A DNA stretch of 64,000 nt. Source: Anoxybacteroides voinovskiense (GTDB taxonomy: Bacteria; Bacillota; Bacilli; Bacillales; Anoxybacillaceae). The stretch spans positions 1 through 64,000 of the forward strand of contig NZ_JACIDE010000018.1 in assembly GCF_014196205.1 (NCBI RefSeq), in the 5' to 3' direction. Of the stretch, positions 1 to 9,288 are shown piece after piece. Under the pieces are notes generated by a model that worked only from the letters and a program-made list of their open reading frames with translations, searched no databases and was not told the origin of the DNA. Position 1 is the first letter of the stretch; each line of letters starts with the position of its first letter. A program made the position numbers and the translations under genes.

Positions 1-154
1 CTTATTGTTGGGCAGAAGCATGACTTTGTACGTTTTGATCATCTTCTCCCAGCTCCTTTAGCATCTTCTTGGCTTTGTTTTAATTATAAAATAATCATGA
101 GGTTTTTATAAATATTTATGCATTTATAACTAACAGTTAAAAGCCCCCTTTATA

Positions 155-194
155 GAGAAAAAGACAATACCGCCACTGGCATTGTCTTTTTCTC
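155..194. terminator. hairpin terminator downstream of pgcA
   Basis: A perfect 14-bp inverted repeat (GAGAAAAAGACAAT and its complement) with a 12-nt loop lies just beyond the pgcA stop codon. The arms are themselves A/T rich, so it could terminate on either strand, but there is no classic separate U-tract. Confidence 0.7.
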
Positions 195-201
195 ATGAAT
201 C

Positions 202-1947
202 TTATTTTGCCGCCACATTTAAATAACGATATACTCGCTCCATGACGTCCGTAGTTAGTTGTCCGAGCAGTTGTTCACTTTCCGCTAATGAACGCCCCTT
301 TACGCCAAAATACACTTTCGCTTTTGGCTCGGTTCCAGAAGGACGCAAACAAAACCATGAACCGTCTTCAAGCAAATATTTCAATACGTTTGACTTCGGA
401 AGCGTAATCGCTGTTTTTTCGTTCGTTCGTGTATCGATTCGTTCGCTCGCTTCATAATCCTCTATCACAACAATTTTCTTTCCAGCCATTTCTATCGGCG
501 GCTGCTTGCGGAAAGAAGAAAGTAGCGCTTGAATTTGTTCCGCTCCTTCTTTTCCTTTTAGTGTTAATGATGTTAACCCTTCTCGATAATAGCCGTATTG
601 TTCAAACAATTGCATTAGCCCTTCATATAACGACAAGCCGTTCTTTTTATAAAACGCGCATACTTCCACTGCTAAAACCGCTGCTTGCACTGCGTCTTTG
701 TCGCGGGCAAAATCACCAATTAAATAGCCATAACTTTCTTCATACCCAAATTGAAACACGTATTGCCCTGTTTGTTCATACTCTTTTATTTTTTCGCCAA
801 TAAATTTAAACCCCGTTAACGTATCAATCGTCGGCAATCCAAATGAAGCCGCAATATCACGCCCGAACTCAGACGTCACGATCGTTTTTAAGACAACGCC
901 GTTTTTCGGAAGCGTTCCTTGCTTCTGCTTTTGCGACAAAATATAATGAAGCAATAAGCCGCCTGTCTGGTTGCCTGTTAAAACGACATATTCCCCGTCT
1001 TCATTTTTCACTGCAATCCCTAGCCGGTCTGCATCCGGGTCAGTCGCGATTAATAAATCGGCATCGATTTCTTTCCCGACGCGAATAGCCTGTTCAAATG
1101 CCGCATGTTCTTCTGGATTTGGCGATTTAACAGTCGAAAAGTTCGGGTCTGGCAGCTCTTGCTCTTTGACGACAACGACATTTTTGTAGCCTAGCGCTTC
1201 TAACGCGCGACGCACTGGCTTATTGGCTGTACCGTGAAGCGGAGTAAAAACAATTTTCACGTCTACTTCTTGCGAAAGCTGTGGATTAAGCGAAATCGTT
1301 TTTAGCTTTTCGATGTACGCTTGATCAATCGTTTCTCCAATGATTCGGATCAGCCCGTTTGCTTTTAATGTCGCTTCGTCTTCGACGGCAATCGCTAATT
1401 CGTTTTCGACTTCATTGACATAACGAATGACGGCGTCCGCACTGTCTGGCGGAAGTTGCCCTCCGTCTTCCCCATATACTTTATATCCATTATATTCCGG
1501 CGGGTTATGGCTTGCGGTGATGACAATTCCGGAAAATGCTTGTAAATACCGAACCGCAAATGAAAGTTCCGGCGTCGGACGTAATTCATCAAAGACATAT
1601 GTTTGAATTCCATGAGTCGCAAGCGTCTTTGCCGCCTCCATCGCAAATTCTGGCGACTTATGCCGCGAATCGTAGGCAATGACGACCCCACGCTTTTTCG
1701 CTCTCTCGCCAAATGATTCTATGTATCGTGCCAATCCTTCCGACGCTTTACGCACCGTATAGACGTTCATCCGATTGGTCCCAGGGCCAATCTCCCCGCG
1801 CATGCCACCTGTGCCAAATTCTAAATTTTTATAAAAACAATCCTCGAGCCATTTTTCATCACTAACTCGTTGCTGCAATATCGCTTTTAACTCTTCGTCT
1901 AACTGTTCATAAGCCATCCACTGTTCATACTTGTTTCTCCAACCCAA
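202..1947 (-). CDS. pgcA: alpha-phosphoglucomutase / phosphomannomutase
   Basis: Interconverts glucose-1-phosphate and glucose-6-phosphate in the cytoplasm, feeding UDP-glucose and glycolipid/teichoic acid synthesis. Visible signatures of the phosphohexomutase family: the phosphoserine loop [13 protein letters not shown], the Mg-binding DPDADRLG, the sugar-binding [11 protein letters not shown] and the C-terminal phosphate-binding RPSGTEPK. The open frame extends to a TTG at 1962, but I prefer the TTG at 1947: GGAGGG lies just upstream and the resulting N-terminus ([10 protein letters not shown]) aligns with B. subtilis PgcA as I remember it. That gives 581 residues. It ends at a terminator and is probably monocistronic. 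Confidence 0.93.
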   Translation of the reverse strand: MGWRNKYEQWMAYEQLDEELKAILQQRVSDEKWLEDCFYKNLEFGTGGMRGEIGPGTNRMNVYTVRKASEGLARYIESFGERAKKRGVVIAYDSRHKSPEFAMEAAKTLATHGIQTYVFDELRPTPELSFAVRYLQAFSGIVITASHNPPEYNGYKVYGEDGGQLPPDSADAVIRYVNEVENELAIAVEDEATLKANGLIRIIGETIDQAYIEKLKTISLNPQLSQEVDVKIVFTPLHGTANKPVRRALEALGYKNVVVVKEQELPDPNFSTVKSPNPEEHAAFEQAIRVGKEIDADLLIATDPDADRLGIAVKNEDGEYVVLTGNQTGGLLLHYILSQKQKQGTLPKNGVVLKTIVTSEFGRDIAASFGLPTIDTLTGFKFIGEKIKEYEQTGQYVFQFGYEESYGYLIGDFARDKDAVQAAVLAVEVCAFYKKNGLSLYEGLMQLFEQYGYYREGLTSLTLKGKEGAEQIQALLSSFRKQPPIEMAGKKIVVIEDYEASERIDTRTNEKTAITLPKSNVLKYLLEDGSWFCLRPSGTEPKAKVYFGVKGRSLAESEQLLGQLTTDVMERVYRYLNVAAK

Positions 1948-2042
1948 TCCAAATCCCTCCAAATCATCGTTCCATAATTGTTGTATTCGTCACCATCATA
2001 CGATATTCCTGTTAGAAAAAAAAGCAAATACTCATTGAGCAA

Positions 2043-2077
2043 CAAAAAAGGATGCCACATTGCTCGATGTGACATCC
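2043..2077 (-). terminator. terminator of the CBS-domain gene
   Basis: The stem GGATGCCACAT / ATGTGACATCC (one mismatch) is followed on the minus strand by a T-run, immediately downstream of the CBS-domain gene. Confidence 0.8.
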
Positions 2078-2086
2078 TCCTTACAG

Positions 2087-2521
2087 TTACGCTTGCGGCT
2101 GAGATGGTTCGGAAATGTTCGTTAACGCTTGTTCTGCCGCTTCATCATACGCGTGGTTTGTCGCAATATCCCCTAACGCAACAATCCCACGTAGTTGGTT
2201 ATTTTCCACAATTGGAAGACGGCGAATTTGATGCTGGGACATCACATTTGCCGCTTCTTCAACGCTCATATTCGGCGTTCCGGTCACGACATTGGTGGAC
2301 ATTACTTGCGATACCGGAATCGAAGCATTTTTTCCTTCTGCCGTTGTCCGTAGCGTAATGTCACGGTCAGTAATCATTCCTTTAATTTGACCGTTCTCGA
2401 CAACAGGAAGTGCCCCGATATTTTTTTCGCTCATTAGCCGTGCCGCTTCTTGCACCGTTTGGTTCGGAGAAACGGTTGCGACGTTTGTCGTCATAATGCT
2501 TTTGACAGTGTTATTGTTCAA
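2087..2521 (-). CDS. yhcV: CBS-domain protein, YhcV-like
   Basis: A 144-residue cytoplasmic protein made of two tandem CBS motifs (about residues 8-65 and 72-130) and little else. Each has the typical GALPVVENGQ / RRLPIVENNQ strand followed by a GMITDRD or GIVALGD turn. CBS pairs bind adenosyl ligands; no catalytic domain is attached, so the role is unknown. Synteny with yhcT, yhcU and pgcA supports orthology to B. subtilis yhcV. It starts at an ATG with an AGGAGAGGA-type ribosome binding site and has its own terminator. Confidence 0.85.
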   Translation of the reverse strand: MNNNTVKSIMTTNVATVSPNQTVQEAARLMSEKNIGALPVVENGQIKGMITDRDITLRTTAEGKNASIPVSQVMSTNVVTGTPNMSVEEAANVMSQHQIRRLPIVENNQLRGIVALGDIATNHAYDEAAEQALTNISEPSQPQA

Positions 2522-2618
2522 TGTTATCCTCTCCTTTCACCGATTAGTGTCACCAAATTCATTGAACATATAGGTAGTAAATACTGTTTGAATTGTTTTG
2601 AAAACGTTAGGAAAAAAT

Positions 2619-2651
2619 AAACGAGCGACTTCGTTCCGAAATCGCTCGTTT
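2619..2651. terminator. terminator of the alpha-glucosidase gene
   Basis: The inverted repeat AAACGAGCGA / TCGCTCGTTT sits directly after the glucosidase stop codon. On the minus strand it is followed by T-rich sequence. Confidence 0.8.
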
Positions 2652-2656
2652 ATTTG

Positions 2657-4336
2657 TTATTGTAATTTGTATACACGCGCCTCCCATGGCCGCAATCGAA
2701 TTTCGTAAAGCTCTTCTTGTTCATCAACATCGTAGTTGCTAATGAGCAACTGTTTTGTCGAATATGTAATATCATTTGGCAATCGGAATATCGCTGTTTC
2801 GCTAGAAAAATTCGTCATAACGACAAGTGTTTCCTTCCCGAGCGTACGCGTATACGCGTAAATGAGCGGATCGTCTTCTAACATTAACTCGTACGTTCCA
2901 TACACAATCACATCGTGCGCTTTGCGAAGCTGAATTAATTTTTTATAATAATGGAATACCGAGTTTGGATCTTCCATCGCCGCTTTCGCGTTAATTTCTT
3001 TATAATTCGGATTCACTTGAATCCATGGAGTGCCCGTTGTAAATCCTGCATGTTCGCTATCGTCCCATTGCATCGGTGTACGTGCGTTATCGCGGCCTTT
3101 ATAATAAATTTTTTCTAAAATCGCTTGCGGATCTTCGCCATTTTCGATTTGTTCTTTATACATATTAAGCGTTTCAATGTCGCGATAATCGTCAATGGAT
3201 GAGAAGCGAACGTTCGTCATGCCAAGTTCTTCTCCTTGGTAAATGTACGGGGTGCCTTGCATCATATGCAAAAACGTAGCAAGCATTTTCGCCGACTCCA
3301 CACGATACGTTCCATCATCGCCAAAACGTGACACGGCCCGAGGTTGGTCATGGTTGTTTAAATACAGGCTGTTCCATCCTCTCCCCTCCAACTCTTTTTG
3401 CCATTTCGTCATCGTCTTTTTCAAATCGGCTAACGTCCACGGGTGAATATCCCATTTTCCGCCTGCGCCAGAATCAAGGTCGACGTGCTCAAATTGAAAT
3501 ACCATGTTTAGTTCTTTTCGCTCCGGAGCAGTGTACAAAATGCCTTCTGCCGGCGTTACACCTGGCGTTTCACCAACCGTCATTACATCGTACTTCGATA
3601 ACACTTCCCGGTGCATTTCTTGCAAAAATTCATGGACGCGCGGTCCATTCATAAAATACCGTCCACCCCAAGCGTATTTTTTTCCCGGTTGCACATCGCC
3701 GTCTGGTAGCTCTGGCACTTTCGAAATCATGTTAATGACGTCCATACGGAAGCCATCGACCCCTTTATCAAGCCAAAACTTCATCATCTCATACACTTCT
3801 TGACGTACACGTGGATTCTCCCAGTTTAAATCCGGCTGTTTCTTTGAAAAGAGATGCAAATAATACTCTCCTGTTGTTTCGTCATACTCCCAAGCAGAAC
3901 CGCTAAAATGGGATTCCCAATTGTTCGGTTCTCTTCCGTTTTTTCCTGGACGCCAAATATAGTAATCGCGGTATGGATTGTCTTTTGATTGGCGCGATTC
4001 GATAAACCACGGGTGTTCATCCGATGTATGATTCACCACTAAATCCATCACCAATTTTATGCCGCGTTTATGCATTTCTTCAATCATCTCTTCCCAATCA
4101 GCCATCGTTCCAAATTCATCCATAATGGCACGATAGTCGCTAATATCGTAGCCGTTGTCATCGTTTGGCGACTTATACACCGGCGACAACCATACGACAT
4201 CGATACCAAGCTCTTTTAAATAATCAAGCTTAGAAATAATGCCGCGAAGATCGCCAATTCCATCGCCGTTCGAATCTTTAAAGCTGCGCGGATAAATTTG
4301 GTACACGACTGCTTCTTTCCACCATTTTCGTTCCAT
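2657..4336 (-). CDS. oligo-1,6-glucosidase / alpha-glucosidase (GH13)
   Basis: Cytoplasmic GH13 enzyme of 559 residues, the usual length for the oligo-1,6-glucosidase group. The conserved regions are visible: DLVVNH (about 98-103), GFRMDVINM with nucleophile Asp199, the acid/base Glu256 in VGETPG, and NHDQPR. Val200 directly after the nucleophile is the residue associated in this family with alpha-1,6 (isomaltose) activity, whereas Ala favours alpha-1,4. B. subtilis MalL and YugT are the closest comparisons; yugP and yugS lie nearby here, so YugT orthology is possible. A cre box lies 26 bp upstream of the start, implying CcpA control. Confidence 0.92.
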   Translation of the reverse strand: MERKWWKEAVVYQIYPRSFKDSNGDGIGDLRGIISKLDYLKELGIDVVWLSPVYKSPNDDNGYDISDYRAIMDEFGTMADWEEMIEEMHKRGIKLVMDLVVNHTSDEHPWFIESRQSKDNPYRDYYIWRPGKNGREPNNWESHFSGSAWEYDETTGEYYLHLFSKKQPDLNWENPRVRQEVYEMMKFWLDKGVDGFRMDVINMISKVPELPDGDVQPGKKYAWGGRYFMNGPRVHEFLQEMHREVLSKYDVMTVGETPGVTPAEGILYTAPERKELNMVFQFEHVDLDSGAGGKWDIHPWTLADLKKTMTKWQKELEGRGWNSLYLNNHDQPRAVSRFGDDGTYRVESAKMLATFLHMMQGTPYIYQGEELGMTNVRFSSIDDYRDIETLNMYKEQIENGEDPQAILEKIYYKGRDNARTPMQWDDSEHAGFTTGTPWIQVNPNYKEINAKAAMEDPNSVFHYYKKLIQLRKAHDVIVYGTYELMLEDDPLIYAYTRTLGKETLVVMTNFSSETAIFRLPNDITYSTKQLLISNYDVDEQEELYEIRLRPWEARVYKLQ

Positions 4337-4361
4337 GCTCCCACACTCCTATTTTCGTGTA

Positions 4362-4375
4362 TGAAAACGATTTCA
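4362..4375. promoter_or_regulatory. cre box (CcpA site) upstream of the glucosidase gene
   Basis: TGAAAACGATTTCA matches the cre consensus TGWAANCGNTNWCA at every position. Its location just upstream of the glucosidase start predicts catabolite repression. Confidence 0.85.
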
Positions 4376-4416
4376 TATCTATATTTTACTACAAATTTCC
4401 TTCCATGGCTATAAAT

Positions 4417-4445
4417 TTTACAATTCTTTTCGCCTCTACTATAAT
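4417..4445 (+). promoter_or_regulatory. sigma-A promoter of bdbC
   Basis: TTTACA, a 17-bp spacer and TATAAT lie 33 bp upstream of the bdbC start codon. Confidence 0.8.
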
Positions 4446-4477
4446 GAATGTGATAGAAAAAGTAGGGAGCGTTTCGT

Positions 4478-4918
4478 ATGTACCAAAAAGAAAAACGGTT
4501 AGAAAATTGGTTGATTGCTGCGTGGAGCGTTTCGCTCATTGCCACTCTTGGAAGTCTTTACTTTTCCGAAGTGATGAAGTTTATTCCGTGCGACCTTTGT
4601 TGGTTCCAACGCATTTTCATGTACCCGCAAGTCATTTTGTTAGGAATGGCAGCCATTCGGAAAGAATATAGCATCGCTCGTTATAGTTTCGTGCTATCGG
4701 TTGTTGGCGGAACCATTTCGCTTTACCATTACCTCATTCAAAAAGTTCCATTTTTCCAAACTCACGCGCCCGTATGCGGTCGCATTCCTTGCACTGGTGA
4801 TTATCTTAACTGGCTTGGGTTTATTACCATTCCATTTTTAGCATTAACCGCTTTTATCATTATTAGCGTGCTCAGTTTATTGATTATTCGGACATGGAAG
4901 GAAGGGAATAGACGTTGA
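4478..4918 (+). CDS. bdbC: disulfide bond formation protein (DsbB-like)
   Basis: Membrane thiol-disulfide oxidoreductase of 146 residues that reoxidises an extracytoplasmic thioredoxin-like partner and passes electrons to quinone. Four membrane segments are apparent. The first redox pair is CDLC (about 38-41); the second is in VCGRIPC (about 99-105). The start has AGGGAG upstream. The stop overlaps the next gene, so the two are translationally coupled, which fits a BdbC and partner pair. Confidence 0.92.
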   Translation: MYQKEKRLENWLIAAWSVSLIATLGSLYFSEVMKFIPCDLCWFQRIFMYPQVILLGMAAIRKEYSIARYSFVLSVVGGTISLYHYLIQKVPFFQTHAPVCGRIPCTGDYLNWLGFITIPFLALTAFIIISVLSLLIIRTWKEGNRR

Positions 4919-5391
4919 AAAAAATTTTTATTTTCGGCGCTGTTATCGTCGCCTTATTTATCGCCATTTCATGGATTACTTCTTACCAACAAAAAGAAAA
5001 AGCGGAAAACAATCCATATAAAAAAGCAGAATTAAACCCAGCGACTGTCGCTCAACTCGACGATCCTAACTACAAAAACATTATTTTGCCAGATGAATTG
5101 GCAAAAAAGCTAAAAAACCACGAGACGGTCACTGTTTATTTTTACAGCCCAACTTGCCCTCACTGCCATAAAACGACGCCAATTGTCGTCCCAATGGCAA
5201 AAGAAATGGGAATTGACTTAAAGCTGTTTAATTTGCTGGAGTTTGACGAAGGTTGGGATACTTACCATATCGACGGAACCCCAACTATTATTCATTTTGA
5301 AAAAGGAAAAGAAGTGAAGCGAATTGATGGCTACCGCGAAAAAAGCGTCTTCCGCGATTGGTTTGCATCCATCAAAAAAAGCGAAGGATGA
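4915..5391 (+). CDS. membrane-anchored thioredoxin-like protein (CPHC), partner of BdbC
   Basis: A protein of 158 residues with an N-terminal signal anchor (about 4-22) and a thioredoxin fold carrying the active site CPHC in FYSPTCPHCHKT and the cis-Pro loop GTPTIIHF. The start is TTG at 4915, inside the last codons of bdbC. It is likely the oxidase delivering disulfides to exported proteins, recharged by BdbC. The equivalent in B. subtilis would be BdbA or BdbD, and I cannot tell which. Confidence 0.88.
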   Translation: MKKIFIFGAVIVALFIAISWITSYQQKEKAENNPYKKAELNPATVAQLDDPNYKNIILPDELAKKLKNHETVTVYFYSPTCPHCHKTTPIVVPMAKEMGIDLKLFNLLEFDEGWDTYHIDGTPTIIHFEKGKEVKRIDGYREKSVFRDWFASIKKSEG

Positions 5392-5406
5392 GCTTTCGCA
5401 TATATA

Positions 5407-5441
5407 GTGAAAAGGTGTCCCACGCTAGGACACCTTTTCAC
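5407..5441. terminator. bidirectional terminator between the bdbC operon and yhcU
   Basis: A perfect 14-bp stem (GTGAAAAGGTGTCC) with a 7-nt loop lies between two convergent genes. Confidence 0.85.
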
Positions 5442-5863
5442 ATAAGCCAATCGCTCGTTGGGGGAGAGTACATGCTAAAAATGAATGGACGTTTTTGCTG
5501 AAATTGCTCAATCGTAAAAGGAAACGCCACACCATGCTGTTCTAACAGACGTACGTTTCGCTCAAACACATGGCGATATTCTTCATTCAGCCCATTTGTT
5601 TCGATGCACTCAATCACCGTTAACAACGACTGCAACGACGAAATCATTTGAAACGCTTCTCGCATCGTGCCATTATAATAATCTGGGGAGATGGAAAGAA
5701 TATTCAATTGCTCAAACTTACGAATTTGTTCATCATCAAAGTATTTCGGGAAAATATAGCGGTAAAAGTGCTGAATTAACCTCTCGACATACTCTTCGTG
5801 CTCTCGCGTTGCTGCATATACTACTTTCAATGTTCCATACCACCTTTTTTGTCCTATTGCCAC
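5438..5863 (-). CDS. yhcU: YhcU-like protein of unknown function
   Basis: A protein of 141 residues, mostly helical and soluble, with no motif I can assign. It is identified as YhcU from its place between yhcT (divergent) and the yhcV/pgcA block, and from its size. Start ATG at 5863. Confidence 0.75.
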   Translation of the reverse strand: MAIGQKRWYGTLKVVYAATREHEEYVERLIQHFYRYIFPKYFDDEQIRKFEQLNILSISPDYYNGTMREAFQMISSLQSLLTVIECIETNGLNEEYRHVFERNVRLLEQHGVAFPFTIEQFQQKRPFIFSMYSPPTSDWLM

Positions 5864-5943
5864 ACCTATGATACTATGAGTGTATCATAGATAACAAATC
5901 ATGAGCGGTAGAAAGTGTTTCCACTACATAAAGGAGAGAAGAA

Positions 5944-6843
5944 ATGATTACGACTCGAAAAGGAGAATGGCTAGAGTTTGCAAACTTTGCCACATGGAGT
6001 GGGCAAACGGTAGAATCTTTGCTAAAAGAAACATGGGGGGCGCCGAAAAAATGGTTGCATGAGCTTCGCATGGAAAAAGGCGTAAAAGTAAACGGAAAAA
6101 CCGTTCCGTGGCAAACCGTTTTACAAAAAACAGATCGGCTACAATTATGGCTATATAAACCAGAAATATCAGATATTCACCCAAACTATCAACCGCTTGA
6201 TATTTTATGGGAAGATGAGCATTTGCTTATTATTAATAAGCGAGCAGGGCTAGATGTGCACCCGACCGCTCCTAACGAAACAGGGACGTTAGCCAATGCA
6301 GTGGCATTTTATCTACAGTCGGACGGGGTTTTCACAAAAGTTCGCCACGTTCATCGGCTTGACCGGGATACGTCTGGAGCCATTTTATTTGCCAAACATG
6401 CCCTTTCCGCAGCAATGCTCGATCGGATGCTCGAAAAACGCCAAATCAAACGGACGTATGTCGCAGTTGTTCATGGCATCATGAAAAAAAGGAGCGGAAC
6501 GATTAACGCGCCAATCGGCCGTGACCGCCATCATCCGACAAGACGAAGGGTGTCGAAAACGGGCGATAAAGCGATGACTCATTATCGCGTATTAGAAACG
6601 TTCAAAAATTCAAACACATCACTCGTCGAACTAACACTAGATACAGGAAGGACGCACCAAATTCGTGTGCATATGAGCTATATTGGGCATCCGCTCGCAG
6701 GAGACGTATTATACGGAGGAAGCGCGGAGCAATATAAAAGACAAGCACTTCATGCCGCTCGACTTATAGTTCCGCATCCATTTACAAATGAAACGATTAC
6801 GTGCATTGCTCCTTGTCCGGATGGAATCGTTCCGTTTCCATAA
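5944..6843 (+). CDS. yhcT: RluD-family pseudouridine synthase YhcT
   Basis: Isomerises uridine to pseudouridine in RNA, most likely 23S rRNA. It has 299 residues. The N-terminal S4-like RNA-binding part (about 35-75) has the phrase MEKGVKVNGK; the catalytic domain carries HRLDRDTSGAILFAK with the catalytic Asp, and GRTHQIRVHM near the C-terminus. ATG preceded by AAGGAGAGAAG. The RNA target cannot be told from sequence. Confidence 0.9.
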   Translation: MITTRKGEWLEFANFATWSGQTVESLLKETWGAPKKWLHELRMEKGVKVNGKTVPWQTVLQKTDRLQLWLYKPEISDIHPNYQPLDILWEDEHLLIINKRAGLDVHPTAPNETGTLANAVAFYLQSDGVFTKVRHVHRLDRDTSGAILFAKHALSAAMLDRMLEKRQIKRTYVAVVHGIMKKRSGTINAPIGRDRHHPTRRRVSKTGDKAMTHYRVLETFKNSNTSLVELTLDTGRTHQIRVHMSYIGHPLAGDVLYGGSAEQYKRQALHAARLIVPHPFTNETITCIAPCPDGIVPFP

Positions 6844-6957
6844 GAAAAGCGCAAAGCACCTGCCTATCGGCGAAGATCGCACAAGCCCTACCGAGGAGAC
6901 TTAGCCGCCGAAAGAAGAGGCGGAACAACTCGAGCCGATGGCGCTTGGAGCTAGACA
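6844..6957. repeat. dispersed intergenic repeat, palindromic
   Basis: A GC-rich non-coding block after yhcT begins AAAAGCGCAAAGCACC and ends GATGGCGCTTGGAGCT, with internal complementary arms (GCCGCC/GGCGG and outer GCGC halves). It resembles the dispersed AAAGCGCAAGCGCC...GGCGCTTGGAGCTAGACA repeats I recall from Geobacillus and related genomes. No second copy lies in this window. Confidence 0.5.
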
Positions 6958-7002
6958 GCGCCCCACCTAATCGTAAAATTTTATACTTTCTTACCTTATA
7001 AA

Positions 7003-7029
7003 AAACGAGGCAGCTTCTCTGCCTCGTTT
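7003..7029. terminator. terminator of yugS
   Basis: Perfect 11-bp stem AAACGAGGCAG / CTGCCTCGTTT with T-rich sequence downstream on the minus strand, overlapping the yugS stop codon. Confidence 0.85.
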
Positions 7030-8365
7030 ATGAATGTGCTTGAATTCCTTCCGTCATTTCTTGCTCTCGTTGTATTTCCTTTTTCGTTACTTCGATCGTT
7101 TTGACATGGTGACCGTCCATTTCTATCACTTTCAATGAATAGCCATCCACATCAATCGTGTCGCCTTCTTTTATATCATAATACTCGGTTAAAATCCAGC
7201 CACCAATCGTGTCCACATCTGTGTCATCAATCGCTAAGCCAAATAAATCATTAACTTCGCTAATGAGCACTTTTCCATCAAGAATGGTATGCGTTTCATC
7301 GACTTTTTGAATAAGCGGTGTTTCATCGACATCAAACTCATCTTGAATTTCGCCGACAATTTCTTCTAGAATATCCTCTACTGTTACAAGCCCTGACGTT
7401 CCGCCATATTCGTCAACTAAAATGGCCATATGAATTCGTTCTTTTTGCATTTTCACAAGCAAATCATGAATTGCTATCGACTCGATCACTTGAATAATCG
7501 GGCGAACGTAATCTTTTAGCTCTTTTTTCTCCGCCGGATTTGTCACAAGATCGGTAAATATTTCTTTCACATTCACTAAACCGAGCACATGGTCTTTATC
7601 GCCATCAATGACCGGATAGCGCGTATATTTTTCTTCTTTAATAATGTCAAGATATTCTTCAACCGAATGGTGAATATCGAGAGCAACAATTTCTTTGCGC
7701 GGCACCATAATTTCTTTCGCAACCCGATCGTCAAAGCGGAAAATATTATTCACGTACTTGTATTCAGACTGGTTAATTTCCCCGCTTTTATAGCTTTCCG
7801 ATAAAATTAAACGAAGCTCTTCTTCTGAATGAGCAAGCTCATGCTCAGAAGCAGGCTTTAAGCCAAATACACTTGTGACGATGCGCGCTGACGTGTTAAG
7901 CAACCAAATAAACGGATACATCACTTTATAAAATAAAATTAACGGCTTTGCAGTAAATAATGTAATCGCCTCTGCCTTTTGAATTGCCAACGTCTTCGGC
8001 GCCAATTCCCCGACAACGACGTGCAAAAACGTAATGCTCCCAAACGCAATCGCAAACGACAGTACGTGCGCGAGCGACGGCGATAGGTGTATTCGCTCGA
8101 ATAACGGCAGCAATAATTTCTCGACCGTCGGCTCCCCGAGCCAACCTAATCCTAACGACGTAATCGTAATCCCTAATTGGTTCGCCGATAAATATTCGTC
8201 AAGACTGGAAATGACTTTTTTCGCTGCAACCGCCCGCTTATTTCCTTCGCTAATTAATTGATCGATTCTTGATGCCCGCACCTTCACAATGGCGAACTCT
8301 GAGGCAACGAAAAAGCCGGTCACAGCAATTAAACCCGCTACCATCAATAAACTAAATATGTCCAA
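7028..8365 (-). CDS. yugS: CNNM/CorC-type transporter with CBS pair (YugS-like)
   Basis: Integral membrane protein of 445 residues in the CNNM plus CBS plus CorC_HlyC architecture. The first ~200 residues hold four hydrophobic segments with the typical [18 protein letters not shown], then come two CBS motifs (about 205-330, with [23 protein letters not shown]) and the C-terminal transporter-associated domain ([10 protein letters not shown]). The family is implicated in Mg2+ or other divalent cation efflux; the older name hemolysin is unsupported. The start must be TTG at 8365. The nearest strong Shine-Dalgarno (AGGAGGTG) is 34 nt upstream with a hairpin between. Probably co-transcribed with yugP. 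Confidence 0.85.
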   Translation of the reverse strand: MDIFSLLMVAGLIAVTGFFVASEFAIVKVRASRIDQLISEGNKRAVAAKKVISSLDEYLSANQLGITITSLGLGWLGEPTVEKLLLPLFERIHLSPSLAHVLSFAIAFGSITFLHVVVGELAPKTLAIQKAEAITLFTAKPLILFYKVMYPFIWLLNTSARIVTSVFGLKPASEHELAHSEEELRLILSESYKSGEINQSEYKYVNNIFRFDDRVAKEIMVPRKEIVALDIHHSVEEYLDIIKEEKYTRYPVIDGDKDHVLGLVNVKEIFTDLVTNPAEKKELKDYVRPIIQVIESIAIHDLLVKMQKERIHMAILVDEYGGTSGLVTVEDILEEIVGEIQDEFDVDETPLIQKVDETHTILDGKVLISEVNDLFGLAIDDTDVDTIGGWILTEYYDIKEGDTIDVDGYSLKVIEMDGHHVKTIEVTKKEIQREQEMTEGIQAHS

Positions 8366-8373
8366 TGAACTTC

Positions 8374-8396
8374 CGTACGCGGCGTTCGCGTACGGA
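8374..8396 (-). promoter_or_regulatory. hairpin between Shine-Dalgarno and yugS start
   Basis: CCGTACGCG and its perfect complement with a 5-nt loop lie between AGGAGGTG (8401-8408) and the TTG start at 8365. With the hairpin folded, the effective spacing shortens to about 11 nt. Confidence 0.6.
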
Positions 8397-8419
8397 TTAC
8401 ACCTCCTACGAGCCTTAGT

Positions 8420-9106
8420 TTAATCTTCTTCATTACTTTGCGTAAAAATTAAAATGTATTTAAGCAATTCTAGCACAGAAATCAACGCCGCAGCAACGTA
8501 TGTCAACGCAGCAGCCCCAAGCACTTTATTGACCCCACGCTCTTCACCAGGAAAAATAATCCCTTCCGCTACCATAAATTTCTTTGCTCTTGCGCTGGCA
8601 TTAAACTCCACTGGGAGCGTAATAAGTTGGAACGCAACAGCAAAGGAAAAGAAAATAATGCCTAAGCCAAGAAGAGAAAACTGATGAAAAATAAACCCTG
8701 CTAATAATAAAAACGGTGCTGCTCCCGATGTAAAATTGACGACTGGAAACATGCGATGACGAAGCACTAACGCTCCGTATGATTGTTGATGTTGCACCGC
8801 ATGCCCGACTTCATGAGCGGCGACAGAAATCGCTGCAATCGACCGCCCATAGTACACCGGTTCAGACAAGCGGACAGTGCGTGAAATAGGATCATAATGA
8901 TCGGTTAAACTTCCTGGCACTACTTCCACTGGTACATGATAAAGTCCATTGCGATCTAAAATCATTCTTGCCACTTCTGCTCCACTCAAACGAGAAGAAG
9001 CCGGTACTTCTGACCATTTTTGAAAATTGGACGATACTTTCATTTGCGCCCATAGCGAAATCCCAAACGCAATAAGAATAAGAAAATCCATCGGATGGAA
9101 AAACAT
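8420..9106 (-). CDS. yugP: membrane zinc metallopeptidase, YugP-like
   Basis: A protein of 228 residues of the Zn_peptidase_2 (YugP) family. The zinc-binding motif HEVGH sits in SVAAHEVGHAVQHQ (about 110-120). One N-terminal and three C-terminal membrane segments surround it. Substrate unknown. It is followed after 12 nt by the ribosome binding site of yugS, so the two form an operon, as their neighbours do in B. subtilis. Confidence 0.88.
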   Translation of the reverse strand: MFFHPMDFLILIAFGISLWAQMKVSSNFQKWSEVPASSRLSGAEVARMILDRNGLYHVPVEVVPGSLTDHYDPISRTVRLSEPVYYGRSIAAISVAAHEVGHAVQHQQSYGALVLRHRMFPVVNFTSGAAPFLLLAGFIFHQFSLLGLGIIFFSFAVAFQLITLPVEFNASARAKKFMVAEGIIFPGEERGVNKVLGAAALTYVAAALISVLELLKYILIFTQSNEED

Positions 9107-9257
9107 TCATAAACCCTCCATTAGTCTTCGTATAACATACATAAAAATATGTTTATACTAATAATTATTTTACTGTACACCGCTATTTTCCGTCAAACAA
9201 AGCCCCTTTTCTTTAGTATGCTAAAAATAAACGGCTCTAAAAATTCCTTTTATTCAC

Positions 9258-9283
9258 AAAAAGAGGCTTCATCCGAAGCCTCT
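9258..9283. terminator. terminator of the aldo/keto reductase gene
   Basis: Stem AGAGGCTTC / GAAGCCTCT with a 4-nt loop, followed on the minus strand by TTTTTGTG. Confidence 0.85.
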
Positions 9284-9288
9284 TACTA

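Noticed and set aside
2-64. 20-codon minus-strand frame (MLKELGEDDQNVQS...) at the window edge
   Set aside because: No ribosome binding site and an in-frame stop just upstream; too short and at the edge to judge.
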